Below, piece after piece: positions 43,449-53,022 of a stretch of DNA of 64,000 nt. Numbering within the stretch: the first letter of the stretch is position 1; each line of letters begins with the position of its first letter. Location of the stretch: the NCBI GenBank assembly GCA_027315365.1, contig DAHUYF010000117.1:62001-126000 (forward strand), read 5' to 3'. Both the position numbers and the translations under genes were made by a program. The DNA is from Rhodospirillales bacterium (lineage in GTDB: Bacteria; Pseudomonadota; Alphaproteobacteria; ATCC43930; CGMCC-115725). Under the pieces are notes generated by a model. That model saw only the letters and a list, made by a program, of their open reading frames with translations, was not told the origin of the DNA and ran no database searches.

Positions 43449-44930
43449 ATGGCGGCGCTTACCGATCTGACGATTGCCGAAGCACGCGACGGGCTCGCCG
43501 CCAGGAAATTTTCGGCGCGCGAGCTGGCCGAGGCGCATATCGCGGCGATGGTCCGGGCACGCCCGCTCAACGCCTATCTGGTCGAGACGCCGGAGCGCGC
43601 GCTCGCCATGGCGGCGGCTTCCGATGCGCGCATCGCCCGCGGCGAGGCGCTGCCGATGGACGGCATGCCGCTCGCCATCAAGGATCTCTTCTGCACCGAG
43701 GGCGTGCTCACCACCGCCGGCTCGCGCATTCTCGCGGGCTTCGCGCCGCCTTACGAGTCGACGGTCACCGGGAAGCTCTGGCAGGCCGGCGCGGTGATGC
43801 TGGGCAAGGTCAACATGGACGAGTTCGCCATGGGCTCATCCAACGCCACCTGTGCTCATGGTGCGGTGGAGAATCCGTGGCGTCGCCCCGGCGACAACCG
43901 GCCGCTGGTGCCCGGCGGCTCGTCCGGCGGCTCGGCCGCAGCGGTGGCAGCGCGGGCGGCGATCGCCGCCACCGGCACCGATACCGGCGGCTCGATCCGC
44001 CAGCCGGCGAGCTTCTGCGGCATCGTCGGGATGAAGCCTACCTATGGCCGCTGCTCGCGCTGGGGCATCGTCGCCTTTGCCTCCTCGCTCGACCAGGCTG
44101 GGCCGATGACGCGCAGCGTGCGCGATGCCGCGATCATGCTCAAGGCGATGGCCGGGCATGATCCCAAGGATTCGACCTCGGCGCCGCTGCCGGTGCCGGA
44201 TTTCGAGGCGGCGCTTACCGGCGAGATCAAGGGGCTGCGGATCGGCATCCCGCGCGAATACCGTATCGAGGGCATGCCGGCGGAGATCGAGGCGCTGTGG
44301 CAGCGCGGCATCGATTGGATCAAGGCGGCCGGCGCCGAGCCGATCGAGATCAGCCTCAAGCTGACGAAATACGCGCTTCCCGCCTATTACATCATCGCGC
44401 CGGCGGAGGCGTCCTCCAACCTCGCCCGCTATGACGGGGTTCGCTTCGGCTTGCGGGTGCCGGGGCAGTCGCTCGACGAGATGTACGAGAACACGCGCGC
44501 CGAGGGCTTCGGCCCCGAGGTGCGCCGACGCATCCTTATCGGGACGTATGTGCTGTCGGCGGGGTATTACGACGCCTATTACCTCAAGGCGCAGCAGGTG
44601 CGCACGCTCATCGCCCGCGATTTCGCCGCCGCCTTCGAGCGCTGCGACGCGCTGCTGACGCCGACGGCGCCGTCCGCCGCCTTCGCCCTCGGCGAGAAGC
44701 AGGATGATCCCATCGCCATGTACCTGAACGACGTCTTCACCGTGCCGGTGAACCTGGCGGGGCTGCCCGGCATCTCGGTGCCGGCGGGGCTCTCGGCCGA
44801 GGGGCTGCCGCTCGGGCTGCAGGTGATCGGCCGTGCCTTCGACGAGGCGACGGTGCTGCGCGTCGGCGGCGTCATCGAAAGCGCCGCGGGCTTTGCCGCC
44901 AGGCCGGCCTTGCCGCCGGGAGACGGGTGA
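43449..44930 (+). CDS. gatA: Asp-tRNA(Asn)/Glu-tRNA(Gln) amidotransferase subunit A
   Basis: 493 aa, amidase-signature enzyme that frees ammonia from glutamine. The Ser-cisSer-Lys triad is intact: Lys in Ala-Ile-Lys-Asp-Leu-Phe near 77, [10 protein letters not shown] near 157, and [10 protein letters not shown] near 180. Start codon immediately follows gatC stop. The TGA overlaps the gatB ATG by one base (TGATG). Confidence 0.96.
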   Translation: MAALTDLTIAEARDGLAARKFSARELAEAHIAAMVRARPLNAYLVETPERALAMAAASDARIARGEALPMDGMPLAIKDLFCTEGVLTTAGSRILAGFAPPYESTVTGKLWQAGAVMLGKVNMDEFAMGSSNATCAHGAVENPWRRPGDNRPLVPGGSSGGSAAAVAARAAIAATGTDTGGSIRQPASFCGIVGMKPTYGRCSRWGIVAFASSLDQAGPMTRSVRDAAIMLKAMAGHDPKDSTSAPLPVPDFEAALTGEIKGLRIGIPREYRIEGMPAEIEALWQRGIDWIKAAGAEPIEISLKLTKYALPAYYIIAPAEASSNLARYDGVRFGLRVPGQSLDEMYENTRAEGFGPEVRRRILIGTYVLSAGYYDAYYLKAQQVRTLIARDFAAAFERCDALLTPTAPSAAFALGEKQDDPIAMYLNDVFTVPVNLAGLPGISVPAGLSAEGLPLGLQVIGRAFDEATVLRVGGVIESAAGFAARPALPPGDG

Positions 44931-46384
44931 TGGCCGCTCTGGTCGAAGGCCGCACCGGCGCCTGGGAGGTGGTGATCGGGCTCGAGGTGCATGCCCAGAT
45001 CATTTCCCGGGCAAAGCTCTTCTCGGGCGCCGCCACCGCCTTCGGCGCCGAACCCAACACCCAGGTCTCTACCGTCGATGCCGCCTTTCCCGGCATGCTG
45101 CCGGTGATCAACCGCCATTGCGTCGAGCAGGCGGTGAGGACCGGGCTCGGCCTCGATGCCGAGATCAACCTGGTCTCGGTGTTCGACCGCAAGAACTACT
45201 TCTATGCGGATCTTCCGGCCGGATATCAGATTTCGCAATACTCTCGGCCGATCGTCGGCAAGGGCAAGCTCAGCCTCGACCTGCCGGACGGCTCGAGCCG
45301 CGAGATCGGCATCACCCGGCTCCATCTCGAGCAGGATGCCGGCAAGAGCCTGCACGATCAGCATCCGACGCTGACCTATGTCGATCTGAACCGCGCCGGC
45401 GTCGCGCTGATGGAGATCGTCTCAGAGCCCGACATCAGAAGCGCGGAGGAGGCCGGCGCCTATCTGCGCAAGCTGCGTTCGATCCTGCGCTATCTCGGCA
45501 CCTGCGACGGCAACATGGAGGAAGGCAGCCTGCGCTGCGACTGCAACGTCTCCGTGCGCCGCCCCGGCGCGGCGCTGGGCACGCGCTGCGAGATCAAGAA
45601 CGTCAACTCGATCCGCTTCGTCATGCAGGCGATCGAGTACGAGGCGCGCCGCCAGATCGAGGTGATCGAGGAGGGCGGCACGGTCAAGCAGGAGACGCGC
45701 CTGTTCGATGCCGGCCGCGGTGTGACGCGACCGATGCGCTCCAAGGAGGAGGCGCATGACTACCGCTATTTCCCCGATCCCGATCTGCTGCCGCTGACCC
45801 TCGATCCGGCTTGGGTGGAGGGGCTGCGGCGCGCGCTGCCGGAACTGCCGGACGCCAAGAAGGCGCGCTTCATCGCCGCCTACAAGCTCTCGCCCAATGA
45901 TGCCGGCGTGCTGGTCGGTGAGCAGTCGAGCGCCGACTATTTCGAGATGGTGGCCAAGGGCCGCGATCCCAAGCTCGCGGCGAACTGGGTGATGGTGGAG
46001 CTTTATGGCGTGCTGAACCGGCTGGGTCTCGGCATCGAGCGGCCGCCGGTCTCGGCTGCGGCGCTGGGCGAGCTGATCGACCTCATCGTCGACGGGACAC
46101 TGTCCGGCCGCCTCGCCAAGGATGTCTTCGCCGCCATGGTCGAGACCGGCAAGAGCGCCGCCGCCCTGGTCGAGGAGCGCGGCCTGAAGCAGGTGACCGA
46201 CAGCGCCGCCATCGCGGGCGCCATCGATGCCATCCTGGCGGCGGAGGCCGGCAAGGTCGCGGAGTACCGCGCCGGCAAGGAGAAGCTCTTCGGCTATTTC
46301 GTCGGCCAGGTGATGAAGGCGACGGGGGGCAAGGCCAACCCGGCGCTGGTCAATGAAGCGCTCCGCAGGAAGCTCGCCGGCTGA
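44930..46384 (+). CDS. gatB: Asp-tRNA(Asn)/Glu-tRNA(Gln) amidotransferase subunit B
   Basis: 484 aa. Val-Ile-Gly-Leu-Glu-Val-His-Ala-Gln starts the kinase-like domain; [12 protein letters not shown] near 205 is the metal-binding region; the C-terminal YqeY-like tail binds tRNA. It phosphorylates and amidates Glu-tRNA(Gln) or Asp-tRNA(Asn) using ammonia from GatA. The organism therefore likely lacks GlnRS or AsnRS. An upstream GTG at 44927 is possible. Confidence 0.95.
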   Translation: MAALVEGRTGAWEVVIGLEVHAQIISRAKLFSGAATAFGAEPNTQVSTVDAAFPGMLPVINRHCVEQAVRTGLGLDAEINLVSVFDRKNYFYADLPAGYQISQYSRPIVGKGKLSLDLPDGSSREIGITRLHLEQDAGKSLHDQHPTLTYVDLNRAGVALMEIVSEPDIRSAEEAGAYLRKLRSILRYLGTCDGNMEEGSLRCDCNVSVRRPGAALGTRCEIKNVNSIRFVMQAIEYEARRQIEVIEEGGTVKQETRLFDAGRGVTRPMRSKEEAHDYRYFPDPDLLPLTLDPAWVEGLRRALPELPDAKKARFIAAYKLSPNDAGVLVGEQSSADYFEMVAKGRDPKLAANWVMVELYGVLNRLGLGIERPPVSAAALGELIDLIVDGTLSGRLAKDVFAAMVETGKSAAALVEERGLKQVTDSAAIAGAIDAILAAEAGKVAEYRAGKEKLFGYFVGQVMKATGGKANPALVNEALRRKLAG

Positions 46385-46524
46385 GCGTAAAGCATTCATC
46401 CCAAAGAGTTCTTCCGCGGCGCACCAGCCTCTCGTAAGGTGGCGGGCAGCGGTTGGCGCGGGAGTGCTTTGCCAGCCGGCGAACAGCGCCCGCGCCCGCG
46501 AGCACGTTGAGAACGGAGGCGGCC

Positions 46525-46698
46525 GTGCAGCACGCGCGCAAGCCCGACCCGGTTTTGCGGACAGCCGCCCCGGTCTCCGGAGCCGAGGCCTCGGAGGGGG
46601 AGCGTTGGCCTGCCGGCGCGCGGATTATGTTCATAATCGGCGCGGCGGTGATATGCTGGGTTGTCGTTCTGATGGTTGGGTGGTGGTTGATTGGCTAG
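46525..46698 (+). CDS. Small membrane protein, 57 aa, at the head of the polysaccharide locus
   Basis: GTG at 46525 with GGAGG five bases upstream. A soluble Pro/Ala/Glu-rich N-terminal half is followed by one strong C-terminal transmembrane helix (Met-Phe-Ile-Ile-Gly-Ala-Ala-Val-Ile-Cys-Trp-Val-Val-Val-Leu) ending in Trp-Trp-Leu-Ile-Gly. An ATG at 46453 in the same frame is possible but unsupported. I do not recognise it; a tail-anchored accessory to surface polysaccharide synthesis is a context guess. Confidence 0.55.
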   Translation: MQHARKPDPVLRTAAPVSGAEASEGERWPAGARIMFIIGAAVICWVVVLMVGWWLIG

Positions 46699-46846
46699 AC
46701 CCACCCTTTTGGAGGGTGTGGTCTGCGGCGGGTCGGTGACAGTTATCGGGCAATCCGCGGCCGGCCCTCCGCTGAAGCCTTGCGCTTCTCGTCGGGCGCG
46801 GATAACAAAGTTGCAGGCGTAGGGGCCTTTGGTAGGGGGTAGCAAG

Positions 46847-48202
46847 ATGCGTGAGCGGATCGCGGCATTGCTCGCAGGGGCGGCCATGACGCTGATGCCG
46901 GCCGTGGCCTGGGGACAGGGCGTTTTCACCGACCCGATGGTGCCTGTGCCGCTATTGCCGATGTCGCCTGGCATACCGGGACTGCCGCCGGCGCAGCAAT
47001 TCCTGCCGCTGGGCTCGACCGTCACCGACCGGGCGCGCCCGGAAGTGGACCCGACCGGGATCCGCATGGGCGACTTCTTCTTCTTTCCCCATATCGAAGG
47101 AGACGAGTGGTACGACGACAACATCTTCGCCACCACCACCGGCCGCGTCGGGGCGTTCATCAATGAGCTGCAGCCGGGGATCGATATCCGTTCGAATCTG
47201 CCGCAGAACGCGCTCAATCTCAGCGCCGGCGGGGCGATCACCCGCTACGATACCCATACCTCGCTCAACACCAATGACGGCTACGGCGACGTGAACGGCC
47301 GGCTCGACGTCGACAACACGCATTACTTCACCGGCGACGTCCGCGTCGAGCAGAACCATGTCAATCTCGGCGAGCCCGAGGTACCGGGGAATGCGGCGAC
47401 GCCGCTCATCTACAACGACTACAACGGCACGGTCGCGTTCGACCAGTATCGGCTGCGCTTCGGCTACGAGGCGTCGGCGACGGTGCGGCGCGAAGAGTAC
47501 AGCGCGCTGCAGCTGGTCGGGGGCGGCTTCACCCCCGAAAGCAACCTCAACAACAACGCCTATGAGGCGGCGGTGCGCCCCTATTATGAGTTTGCGCCAG
47601 GCTATCAGGGCTATGTCCGCGCCGCCTACAACCAGCGCGATTACGATCACGCGGAGGGGAACGGCGTTCCGATCCTGAGTTCCAACGGCTATCGCATCGA
47701 TGTCGGCAGCAGGATCAATCTCACCGGCGTCACCTATATCGACGTCTTCGTCGGATATCTCGACCAGGTCTACGAGGCGAGCCAGTTCGGCAGCATCGGC
47801 GGCATCGATTTCGGCGCCAACGTGACCTGGAACGCGACGGAGCTTACGACGGTGAAGCTCCAGACCGGCCGCACCGTGCAGGATATCAACAGCGCGGTGC
47901 TTGGGATTGCGGCGGTCAATTCGCCGGGCTTCCTCCAGACCTCGGTCGGCGCCAGCGTCGATCACGAGCTGTTGCGCCACCTGCTGGTCAACGCCAACGT
48001 CAGCTATATGAACGACGCGTTCCAGAACATCACCCGCGTCGACAACATCTACTCGGCCGGCGTCGGTGCCAAATACCTGCTGAACCGCAACCTCTATCTC
48101 GGCGGCACCTATACCTTCCAGAAGGACGACTCGACCGGCCAAGGGGCGATGTTCCCTTACACGGCGAACATCTTCCTGCTGCGGCTCAGCACCCAGCTCT
48201 GA
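46847..48202 (+). CDS. Outer-membrane beta-barrel protein, BBP2-like putative porin of a polysaccharide locus
   Basis: 451 aa with a signal peptide (Leu-Leu-Ala-Gly-Ala-Ala-Met-Thr-Leu, cleavage near 22-25). The rest is beta-rich with many alternating Tyr/Asn/Asp strands and ends in the aromatic-poor but strand-like Phe-Leu-Leu-Arg-Leu-Ser-Thr-Gln-Leu. The Trp-Tyr-Asp-Asp-Asn-Ile-Phe-Ala-Thr block near residue 86 is the typical start of the BBP2 family. Start at 46847 follows a GGGGG site. It converges with manC, 7 bases away, and probably serves export of an exopolysaccharide. Confidence 0.8.
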   Translation: MRERIAALLAGAAMTLMPAVAWGQGVFTDPMVPVPLLPMSPGIPGLPPAQQFLPLGSTVTDRARPEVDPTGIRMGDFFFFPHIEGDEWYDDNIFATTTGRVGAFINELQPGIDIRSNLPQNALNLSAGGAITRYDTHTSLNTNDGYGDVNGRLDVDNTHYFTGDVRVEQNHVNLGEPEVPGNAATPLIYNDYNGTVAFDQYRLRFGYEASATVRREEYSALQLVGGGFTPESNLNNNAYEAAVRPYYEFAPGYQGYVRAAYNQRDYDHAEGNGVPILSSNGYRIDVGSRINLTGVTYIDVFVGYLDQVYEASQFGSIGGIDFGANVTWNATELTTVKLQTGRTVQDINSAVLGIAAVNSPGFLQTSVGASVDHELLRHLLVNANVSYMNDAFQNITRVDNIYSAGVGAKYLLNRNLYLGGTYTFQKDDSTGQGAMFPYTANIFLLRLSTQL

Positions 48203-48209
48203 GCGCCGG

Positions 48210-49652
48210 TCAGCAGCGCCCGTAGGTGTCGTCGAAGCGAACGATGTCGTCCTCGCCGAGATAGCTGCCGGATTGCACCTCGATCACGTGCAGCGGGATC
48301 TTGCCGGGATTCTCCAGGCGGTGGGGCGTGCCGAGCGGGATATAGGTCGACTGGTCCTCGTAGAGCACGATCTCCTCGTTGCCGCGGACCACTTTGGCCG
48401 TGCCCTGCACGACCACCCAATGCTCGGCGCGGTGGTGATGCATCTGCAGCGACAGCTTGGCGCCGGGCTTCACCATGATGTGCTTCACCTGGACGCGCTC
48501 GCCGCTGTGGATGGAGCGGAACGTGCCCCAGGGCCGGTGCACCAGCGGGTGCGCGCCGGCCTCGCTGCGGCCGGCGCGCTCGAGCCGGGCGACGATCTGC
48601 TTCACATCCTGCGTGCGGTTGCGCGGCGCGACCATCACCGCATCGGCGGTGGCGACGACGACGAGATCCTCGATGCCGAGCGCCGCGACGAGACCGTGCT
48701 CGGCGCGCAGATAACAGTTTCGTGCGTCCTCGATCAGCACGTCGCCCTGGGCGACGTTGCCTGCGGCGTCCTTGCCGCTCACCTGCCAGAGCGCGTCCCA
48801 GGTTCCGACATCGCTCCAGCCCATATCGACCGGCACGACGGCGGCGCGCTCGGTATGCTCCATCACGCCGTAATCGACCGAGGTGTTCTCGGCGGCGGCG
48901 AAGGCGGCGCGGTCGAGCCGGAGGAAATCGAGATCGCGCGTCGCCTGCTCGAACGCCCGGCGGCAGGCGGCCACGGTCGCGGGATGGCGGCGCTCGAGTT
49001 CCTCCACGAAGAGCGCCGCCGGGAACAGGAAGATGCCGCTGTTCCAGCAATAGTCGCGCGCGGCGATGTAGACTTGCGCGCGCTCGCGGTCGGGCTTCTC
49101 GACGAAGGCGGCGACATCGCAGGCGCCCTCGGCGCCGGCGATAGGCGCGCCGACCTGGATATAGCCATAGCCGGTCTCCGGCCGGTCGGCGGCGACCCCG
49201 AAGGTGACGAGCCGATCCTGGCGCGCGGCGAGCGCCGCGCGGTCGACCGCGGCCAGGAAACTCGGCACCGCGGCGATGGCATGGTCGGAGGGCAGCACCA
49301 GCATCAGCGGGTCCTTCTCCTGCGCCAACAGCAGCAGCGCCGCGACGCAGACCGCGGGCGCGGTGTTGCGGCCCAACGGCTCGAGCACGATCGCCCGCGG
49401 CGCGACGCCGGCGAGGCGCAGGTGCTCGGCGACGATGAAGCGGTGCTCGTCATTGGCGACCACGATCGGCGGCGCGAAGCGGCCGCCATCGGCGACCCGC
49501 AGCGCCGCATCCTGCAGCAGCGAGCGTTCGGTGAGGAGCGGCAGGAGCTGCTTGGGATGGAGCGCCCGCGAGAGCGGCCAGAGCCGCGTTCCGGAGCCGC
49601 CCGACAGGATTACCGGGTGAATCCGGCCCGAGGCTTCTTTGCTTGCTGCCAT
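48210..49652 (-). CDS. manC: Mannose-1-phosphate guanylyltransferase / mannose-6-phosphate isomerase
   Basis: 480 aa, bifunctional type II. The nucleotidyltransferase signature Leu-Ser-Gly-Gly-Ser-Gly-Thr-Arg-Leu-Trp-Pro-Leu-Ser-Arg near 16-29 and Phe-Val-Glu-Lys-Pro near 185 form the GDP-mannose half; the cupin isomerase domain with Gln-Met-His-His-His-Arg-Ala-Glu-His-Trp near 400 forms the second. It supplies GDP-mannose for polysaccharide or LPS. Start at 49652 follows a GAGGAG site; the longer frame upstream is not used. Confidence 0.92.
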   Translation of the reverse strand: MAASKEASGRIHPVILSGGSGTRLWPLSRALHPKQLLPLLTERSLLQDAALRVADGGRFAPPIVVANDEHRFIVAEHLRLAGVAPRAIVLEPLGRNTAPAVCVAALLLLAQEKDPLMLVLPSDHAIAAVPSFLAAVDRAALAARQDRLVTFGVAADRPETGYGYIQVGAPIAGAEGACDVAAFVEKPDRERAQVYIAARDYCWNSGIFLFPAALFVEELERRHPATVAACRRAFEQATRDLDFLRLDRAAFAAAENTSVDYGVMEHTERAAVVPVDMGWSDVGTWDALWQVSGKDAAGNVAQGDVLIEDARNCYLRAEHGLVAALGIEDLVVVATADAVMVAPRNRTQDVKQIVARLERAGRSEAGAHPLVHRPWGTFRSIHSGERVQVKHIMVKPGAKLSLQMHHHRAEHWVVVQGTAKVVRGNEEIVLYEDQSTYIPLGTPHRLENPGKIPLHVIEVQSGSYLGEDDIVRFDDTYGRC

Positions 49653-49740
49653 CTCATCGTCTCCTCGCCGGCGGGAACCCCGCGGCCCGAGTCCCGTCGA
49701 GCCTAACCGGAGCGGCGGGCCGGGGCAAACCGCGTCGGGA

Positions 49741-50289
49741 TCATGCCGAGGCCTCGGCGGTGCTGCGATAATCCGGCCAGGCGGCGTCGCGCGGCGCGAT
49801 CGCGGCGACCGGCAGCGGCCAGGAAATGCCGAAGGCGGGATCGTCGTAGCGCACCCCGGCGGCGGCCTCGGGCGCGTGGAAGGTCGAGATGTGGTAGAGC
49901 ACCTCGCTGTCCGGCAGCAACGTCTGGAAGCCGTGCGCAAATCCCTTCGGCAGGAACAGCGCGCAGCCGTTTTCGGCGCTGAGCTCGAAAGCCTGCCATT
50001 GCCCGCGCGTCGACGACTCCGGCCGGAGGTCGAGCGCCACGTCCCAGATGGCGCCGCGGATGCAGCGTACCAGCTTCGCCTCGGCATGCGGCGGCCGCTG
50101 ATAATGCATGCCGCGCAGCGTGCCGCGGCGGCGGTTGAACGACAGGCTGACCTGGGCGAGGCGCGCCTCGAGCCCGTGCGCGGCTAGTTCGCGCGCGCAC
50201 CAGCTGCGTGCGAACCAGCCGCGTTCGTCCTCGTGCCGCTCCATTGCCAGGAGCTGGAGGCCGCGCAGGCGCGCCGGGGTGAAGATCAT
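49741..50289 (-). CDS. rfbC: dTDP-4-dehydrorhamnose 3,5-epimerase-like cupin (RmlC family)
   Basis: 182 aa. Arg-Gly-Met-His-Tyr-Gln near residue 60 contains the catalytic His, Lys-Leu-Val-Arg-Cys-Ile-Arg-Gly near 72 the lysine, and Phe-Ala-His-Gly-Phe-Gln near 117 the second family motif. Tyr in Ser-Glu-Val-Leu-Tyr (proton donor in RmlC) is kept. The usual Asp-Tyr-Tyr that follows is Thr-Phe-His here, so it may be a 3- or 5-epimerase variant. It overlaps the sugar-epimerase gene by ATGA and is likely cotranscribed with it. Confidence 0.8.
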   Translation of the reverse strand: MIFTPARLRGLQLLAMERHEDERGWFARSWCARELAAHGLEARLAQVSLSFNRRRGTLRGMHYQRPPHAEAKLVRCIRGAIWDVALDLRPESSTRGQWQAFELSAENGCALFLPKGFAHGFQTLLPDSEVLYHISTFHAPEAAAGVRYDDPAFGISWPLPVAAIAPRDAAWPDYRSTAEASA

Positions 50290-51335
50290 GCCGGAGTGGC
50301 GCGCTCGGCGGCTTCGCGGAAGTAGAATTCCTCGTCGATCTGTCGGGTGGCGAGGAGGTATTTGAGCTGCAGCAGCCGGGTATAGGCGCGGTAGCCGAAC
50401 ACCTCCTTCGAGAGTTCGATGCGCTGGAAGATGTCGCGCAGCTGGCGCGCGCCGCGCTCGGCGGTCCAGCGGCAGCGGAAGGCGGGGAGGTGACGGTGGA
50501 TCTTGGCGAAGGAGACGCGATAGCTGCGGCTATCGCCGCTGGGCGGCCCGAAGGTCGCGACGCAGCCGGGGAAGGTGCCGGCGATGATCTCGGCGATCTC
50601 GCGGATGCGATAGTTCTGTTCGTCGCTGCCGACGTTGAAGACCTGGTTGTGCACCGCTTCGCGCGGCGCTTCGAGCGCCAGCCGGATTGCCTCGCAAATG
50701 TCGTTGACGTGAACGAGCGGGCGCCATGGCGTCCCGTCGCTGGTCATCTTGATTTCGCCGCCCGTCCAGGCGTGGCCGGCCAGATTGTTGAGTACGATAT
50801 CGAAGCGCATGCGCGGGCTCGCGCCATAGGCGGTGGCATTGCGCAGGAAGACCGGGCTGAAGCGCTCGTCGGCGAGCGCCTGGACGTCGCGCTCGACCAT
50901 CGTCTTGCAGCGCGCATAGGCAGTCTGCGGGTGAGGGAGCGAGGTCTCGCTCTTGATCTCGTCGCTGCCGGCGCCATAGACGCTGCAGGAGGAGGTGTAG
51001 ATGAAGCGGTGCAGCCCGGCGGCCTGGCAGGTACGCGCGAGCTCGACCGAGCCGCGATGATTGATGTCGTAGGTGAGGCGCTGATCGTGCTCGCCGAGCG
51101 GATCGTTCGACAGCTCGGCGAGATGCACGACGGCGTCGTAATCGACCACGTCGGCGGCGTCGATGCGGCGGATGTCCTGGGTCGCGACCGGCGGGCGCCG
51201 GCGGCCGTCGTCATAGAGCCAGCCGTTGCGATAGAAGCCGCAATCGATGCCGCTTACCTCATGGCCGTGCTCGGCAAGATAGGGGGCGAGCACAGCGCCG
51301 ATATAGCCGTCCGCCCCCGTGATCAGCACCTTCAT
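50286..51335 (-). CDS. NAD-dependent sugar epimerase/dehydratase (extended SDR)
   Basis: 349 aa. Rossmann glycine motif Gly-Ala-Asp-Gly-Tyr-Ile-Gly at 7-13, Ser in Thr-Ser-Ser-Cys-Ser-Val-Tyr-Gly near 117 and catalytic Tyr-x-x-x-Lys in Ala-Tyr-Ala-Arg-Cys-Lys near 140. GGAG precedes the ATG at 51335. It likely makes a nucleotide-sugar precursor that the RmlC-like epimerase next to it modifies. The C-terminus has an extra helical region (Leu-Leu-Gln-Leu-Lys-Tyr-Leu-Leu). No rfbA, rfbB or rfbD is present here. Confidence 0.83.
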   Translation of the reverse strand: MKVLITGADGYIGAVLAPYLAEHGHEVSGIDCGFYRNGWLYDDGRRRPPVATQDIRRIDAADVVDYDAVVHLAELSNDPLGEHDQRLTYDINHRGSVELARTCQAAGLHRFIYTSSCSVYGAGSDEIKSETSLPHPQTAYARCKTMVERDVQALADERFSPVFLRNATAYGASPRMRFDIVLNNLAGHAWTGGEIKMTSDGTPWRPLVHVNDICEAIRLALEAPREAVHNQVFNVGSDEQNYRIREIAEIIAGTFPGCVATFGPPSGDSRSYRVSFAKIHRHLPAFRCRWTAERGARQLRDIFQRIELSKEVFGYRAYTRLLQLKYLLATRQIDEEFYFREAAERATPA

Positions 51336-51603
51336 GCCGCCGCTCCGCTGCTGTTATGGGTGCGGCGCACATCGCACTGCAGAGGACGCGCAAGCGCCGG
51401 CACCGGAAAGAAGCTGCGGGTTGAACGTTTGCTGTCGGGCTTGGTTCCGGCTCGCCGGGCGTCGATCCCGGCCGGCGCGACGTGACCGCGACGCGCGATG
51501 ATCGGGCGCTGCGCCGCCGGAAGCTCAGCGGCCCCGGGACGCGGGTTTGCTCAGGCGCTGCCCGCCGCGGCACGGTGCGCGCGCCGGCGCGAAAAGGCCC
51601 GGT

Positions 51604-51819
51604 TCAGAGCGCCGCGCGCGGCCGCCCCGGACGTCGCGGCGCGCCGGCGAAGGCGACCACGTCCACCGTCTCGCTCCGGTCGAGCGCACGCAGCTCGGCG
51701 CGGCAACGCTCCAGCGCCTGCAGATCGCGTGCGTCCTCGCGGTCGGCCACATCCATGTAGCTGATCTTGATTTCAACCAGATCGAGCAGCATCTCGACCG
51801 TGCGCTTTGACAGAGACAT
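51604..51819 (-). CDS. Small conserved-looking protein, 71 aa
   Basis: ATG at 51819 with GGAGG/GGGAG directly upstream. Two amphipathic helices (Thr-Val-Glu-Met-Leu-Leu-Asp-Leu-Val-Glu-Ile-Lys-Ile and Leu-Gln-Ala-Leu-Glu-Arg-Cys-Arg-Ala-Glu-Leu) suggest a helical hairpin; the tail is Pro/Arg-rich. I do not recognise it. It is oriented away from the tRNA-Ser gene. Confidence 0.5.
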   Translation of the reverse strand: MSLSKRTVEMLLDLVEIKISYMDVADREDARDLQALERCRAELRALDRSETVDVVAFAGAPRRPGRPRAAL

Positions 51820-51944
51820 CTCCCGCCTCCCATGAATGTCTCTGACAGCATGATCGCGCGGCTTTTCTTAAAATGCGGTGAATCGCCCGCCGGTTGCGCG
51901 CGCCATCGGCGATCTTTCCGCCGGCGAAATCATCCACAGGCGCG

Positions 51945-51973
51945 TTGACACCTCCGGTCGGCGGCGGTTAGAA
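51945..51973 (+). promoter_or_regulatory. tRNA-Ser promoter
   Basis: A perfect TTGACA and TTAGAA spaced 17 bases, about 40 bases before the tRNA. It is the strongest sigma-70 promoter match I saw in the window. Confidence 0.65.
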
Positions 51974-52012
51974 AGCCACCGGCATGCGCCGTGTCGATGC
52001 TCACTCTTCGGT

Positions 52013-52105
52013 GGAGGGGTGGCCGAGTGGCTGAAGGCGGCGGTTTGCTAAACCGTTATAGGGGGAATACCCCTATCGTGGGTTCGAATCCCATCCCCTC
52101 CGCCA
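52013..52105 (+). tRNA. tRNA-Ser (anticodon GCU)
   Basis: The acceptor stem GGAGGGG pairs with CCCCTCC, the anticodon GCT is at 52047-52049 within TTGCTAA, a long variable arm (GGGGG ... CCCC) is typical of tRNA-Ser, the T-loop reads TTCGAAT, and CCA is encoded at the end. It decodes AGC/AGU codons. A perfect TTGACA promoter lies just upstream. Confidence 0.97.
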
Positions 52106-52302
52106 CCTTCCGATCGCCGCTCGCGGCGTGCTCGCGACCGGCCAAAGACTCCCCTGATGCGGCAAATTATGCCGGGATCGACGGCGCGGCCGCCAGATTC
52201 CGCGCAGAATCTCGTCTTGGGCAAGGGCGGCACGGTTGTTGCTTCAAGCGCCGCGAAGGCTCGGTTCGTCTCGCCGACGCAGCCTTGGAGCGGAGACTCA
52301 TC

Positions 52303-52512
52303 ATGCCGATCGGTAGCATCTCGACCTCTCATCCGCCGATGCAGCGACCACAGCCGCTGCCGGCGCAACGCCCGCAGCGCGCCCAGGGACAGACGCCGCA
52401 ACTGAAATCGAACGGCCTGCCGAAATCGTCGTTGAGCCCCTCCGGCACCAGCAGGGCCGGGCAGACGATGTCGCATGCGACGGCCAAGCGCCTTCTCGAC
52501 CTGCACATGTGA
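52303..52512 (+). CDS. Proline-rich small protein, 69 aa
   Basis: ATG at 52303 with GGAG upstream. Rich in Pro, Gln and Ser, without a hydrophobic segment, so probably disordered and soluble. It ends Ala-Thr-Ala-Lys-Arg-Leu-Leu-Asp-Leu. No family recognised. It and the next gene lie between the tRNA-Ser and the AlkA-like gene. Confidence 0.45.
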   Translation: MPIGSISTSHPPMQRPQPLPAQRPQRAQGQTPQLKSNGLPKSSLSPSGTSRAGQTMSHATAKRLLDLHM

Positions 52513-52561
52513 GCGGTGACGGCGGCCGACAGCAGCGCGCGCGCTTTCGCGGAGCCATTCG

Positions 52562-52876
52562 ATGAAGGTTCACGCCGCGGCCTTTCTGCCGCCCCCGCCG
52601 ACCACTGCCGCGCCGCCGCCGGCGGCGAAAGACCTCGCCTCGAGCAAAGCCGGCGTCGCCTTCGAGCAATCGCTCGGGGCTAACCCGGACTCCAGCCTGT
52701 CGGCGCAAGCCGGCCAACGGGGCCGCACCGGCCGCGGCGACATCGCGTCGCGTCGCGACGCCGCTCCGCCGCCCGCCCCGGCCAGGCCGGATCCCGCCGC
52801 GCTCGCCAACGCCCCCTCCGTGCCCGGCGCGGAAGCGCCCTATGCCCCGGGACGCATCGTCAATATCGAAGCCTGA
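52562..52876 (+). CDS. Proline/alanine-rich small protein, 104 aa
   Basis: ATG at 52562, 49 bases after the previous gene, with a GGAG-like site. Low complexity Pro/Ala runs at both ends, Pro-Pro-Pro-Pro near residue 10, and no membrane segment. Not recognised; it may be disordered. It could be a pair with the upstream small protein, both products of recent gain. Confidence 0.4.
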   Translation: MKVHAAAFLPPPPTTAAPPPAAKDLASSKAGVAFEQSLGANPDSSLSAQAGQRGRTGRGDIASRRDAAPPPAPARPDPAALANAPSVPGAEAPYAPGRIVNIEA

Positions 52877-53022
52877 AGACCGCGGCGGCGACCGCTTCCC
52901 GCGTCCCCGCCGGAGCGCTACACCGGACACGCCGCTCGCGCCGCCCGGTTCAATCCCGGCGGCACGGCGCGGGAGAGTGCCGATGTCCGGGGAGGGCGGA
53001 TGCCGATCGCTGCCCTGAGCAG

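Noticed and set aside
52105-52140. tRNA terminator hairpin after tRNA-Ser
   Set aside because: A small GC-rich stem (CGCCGC/GCGGCG) is present but no U-run follows.
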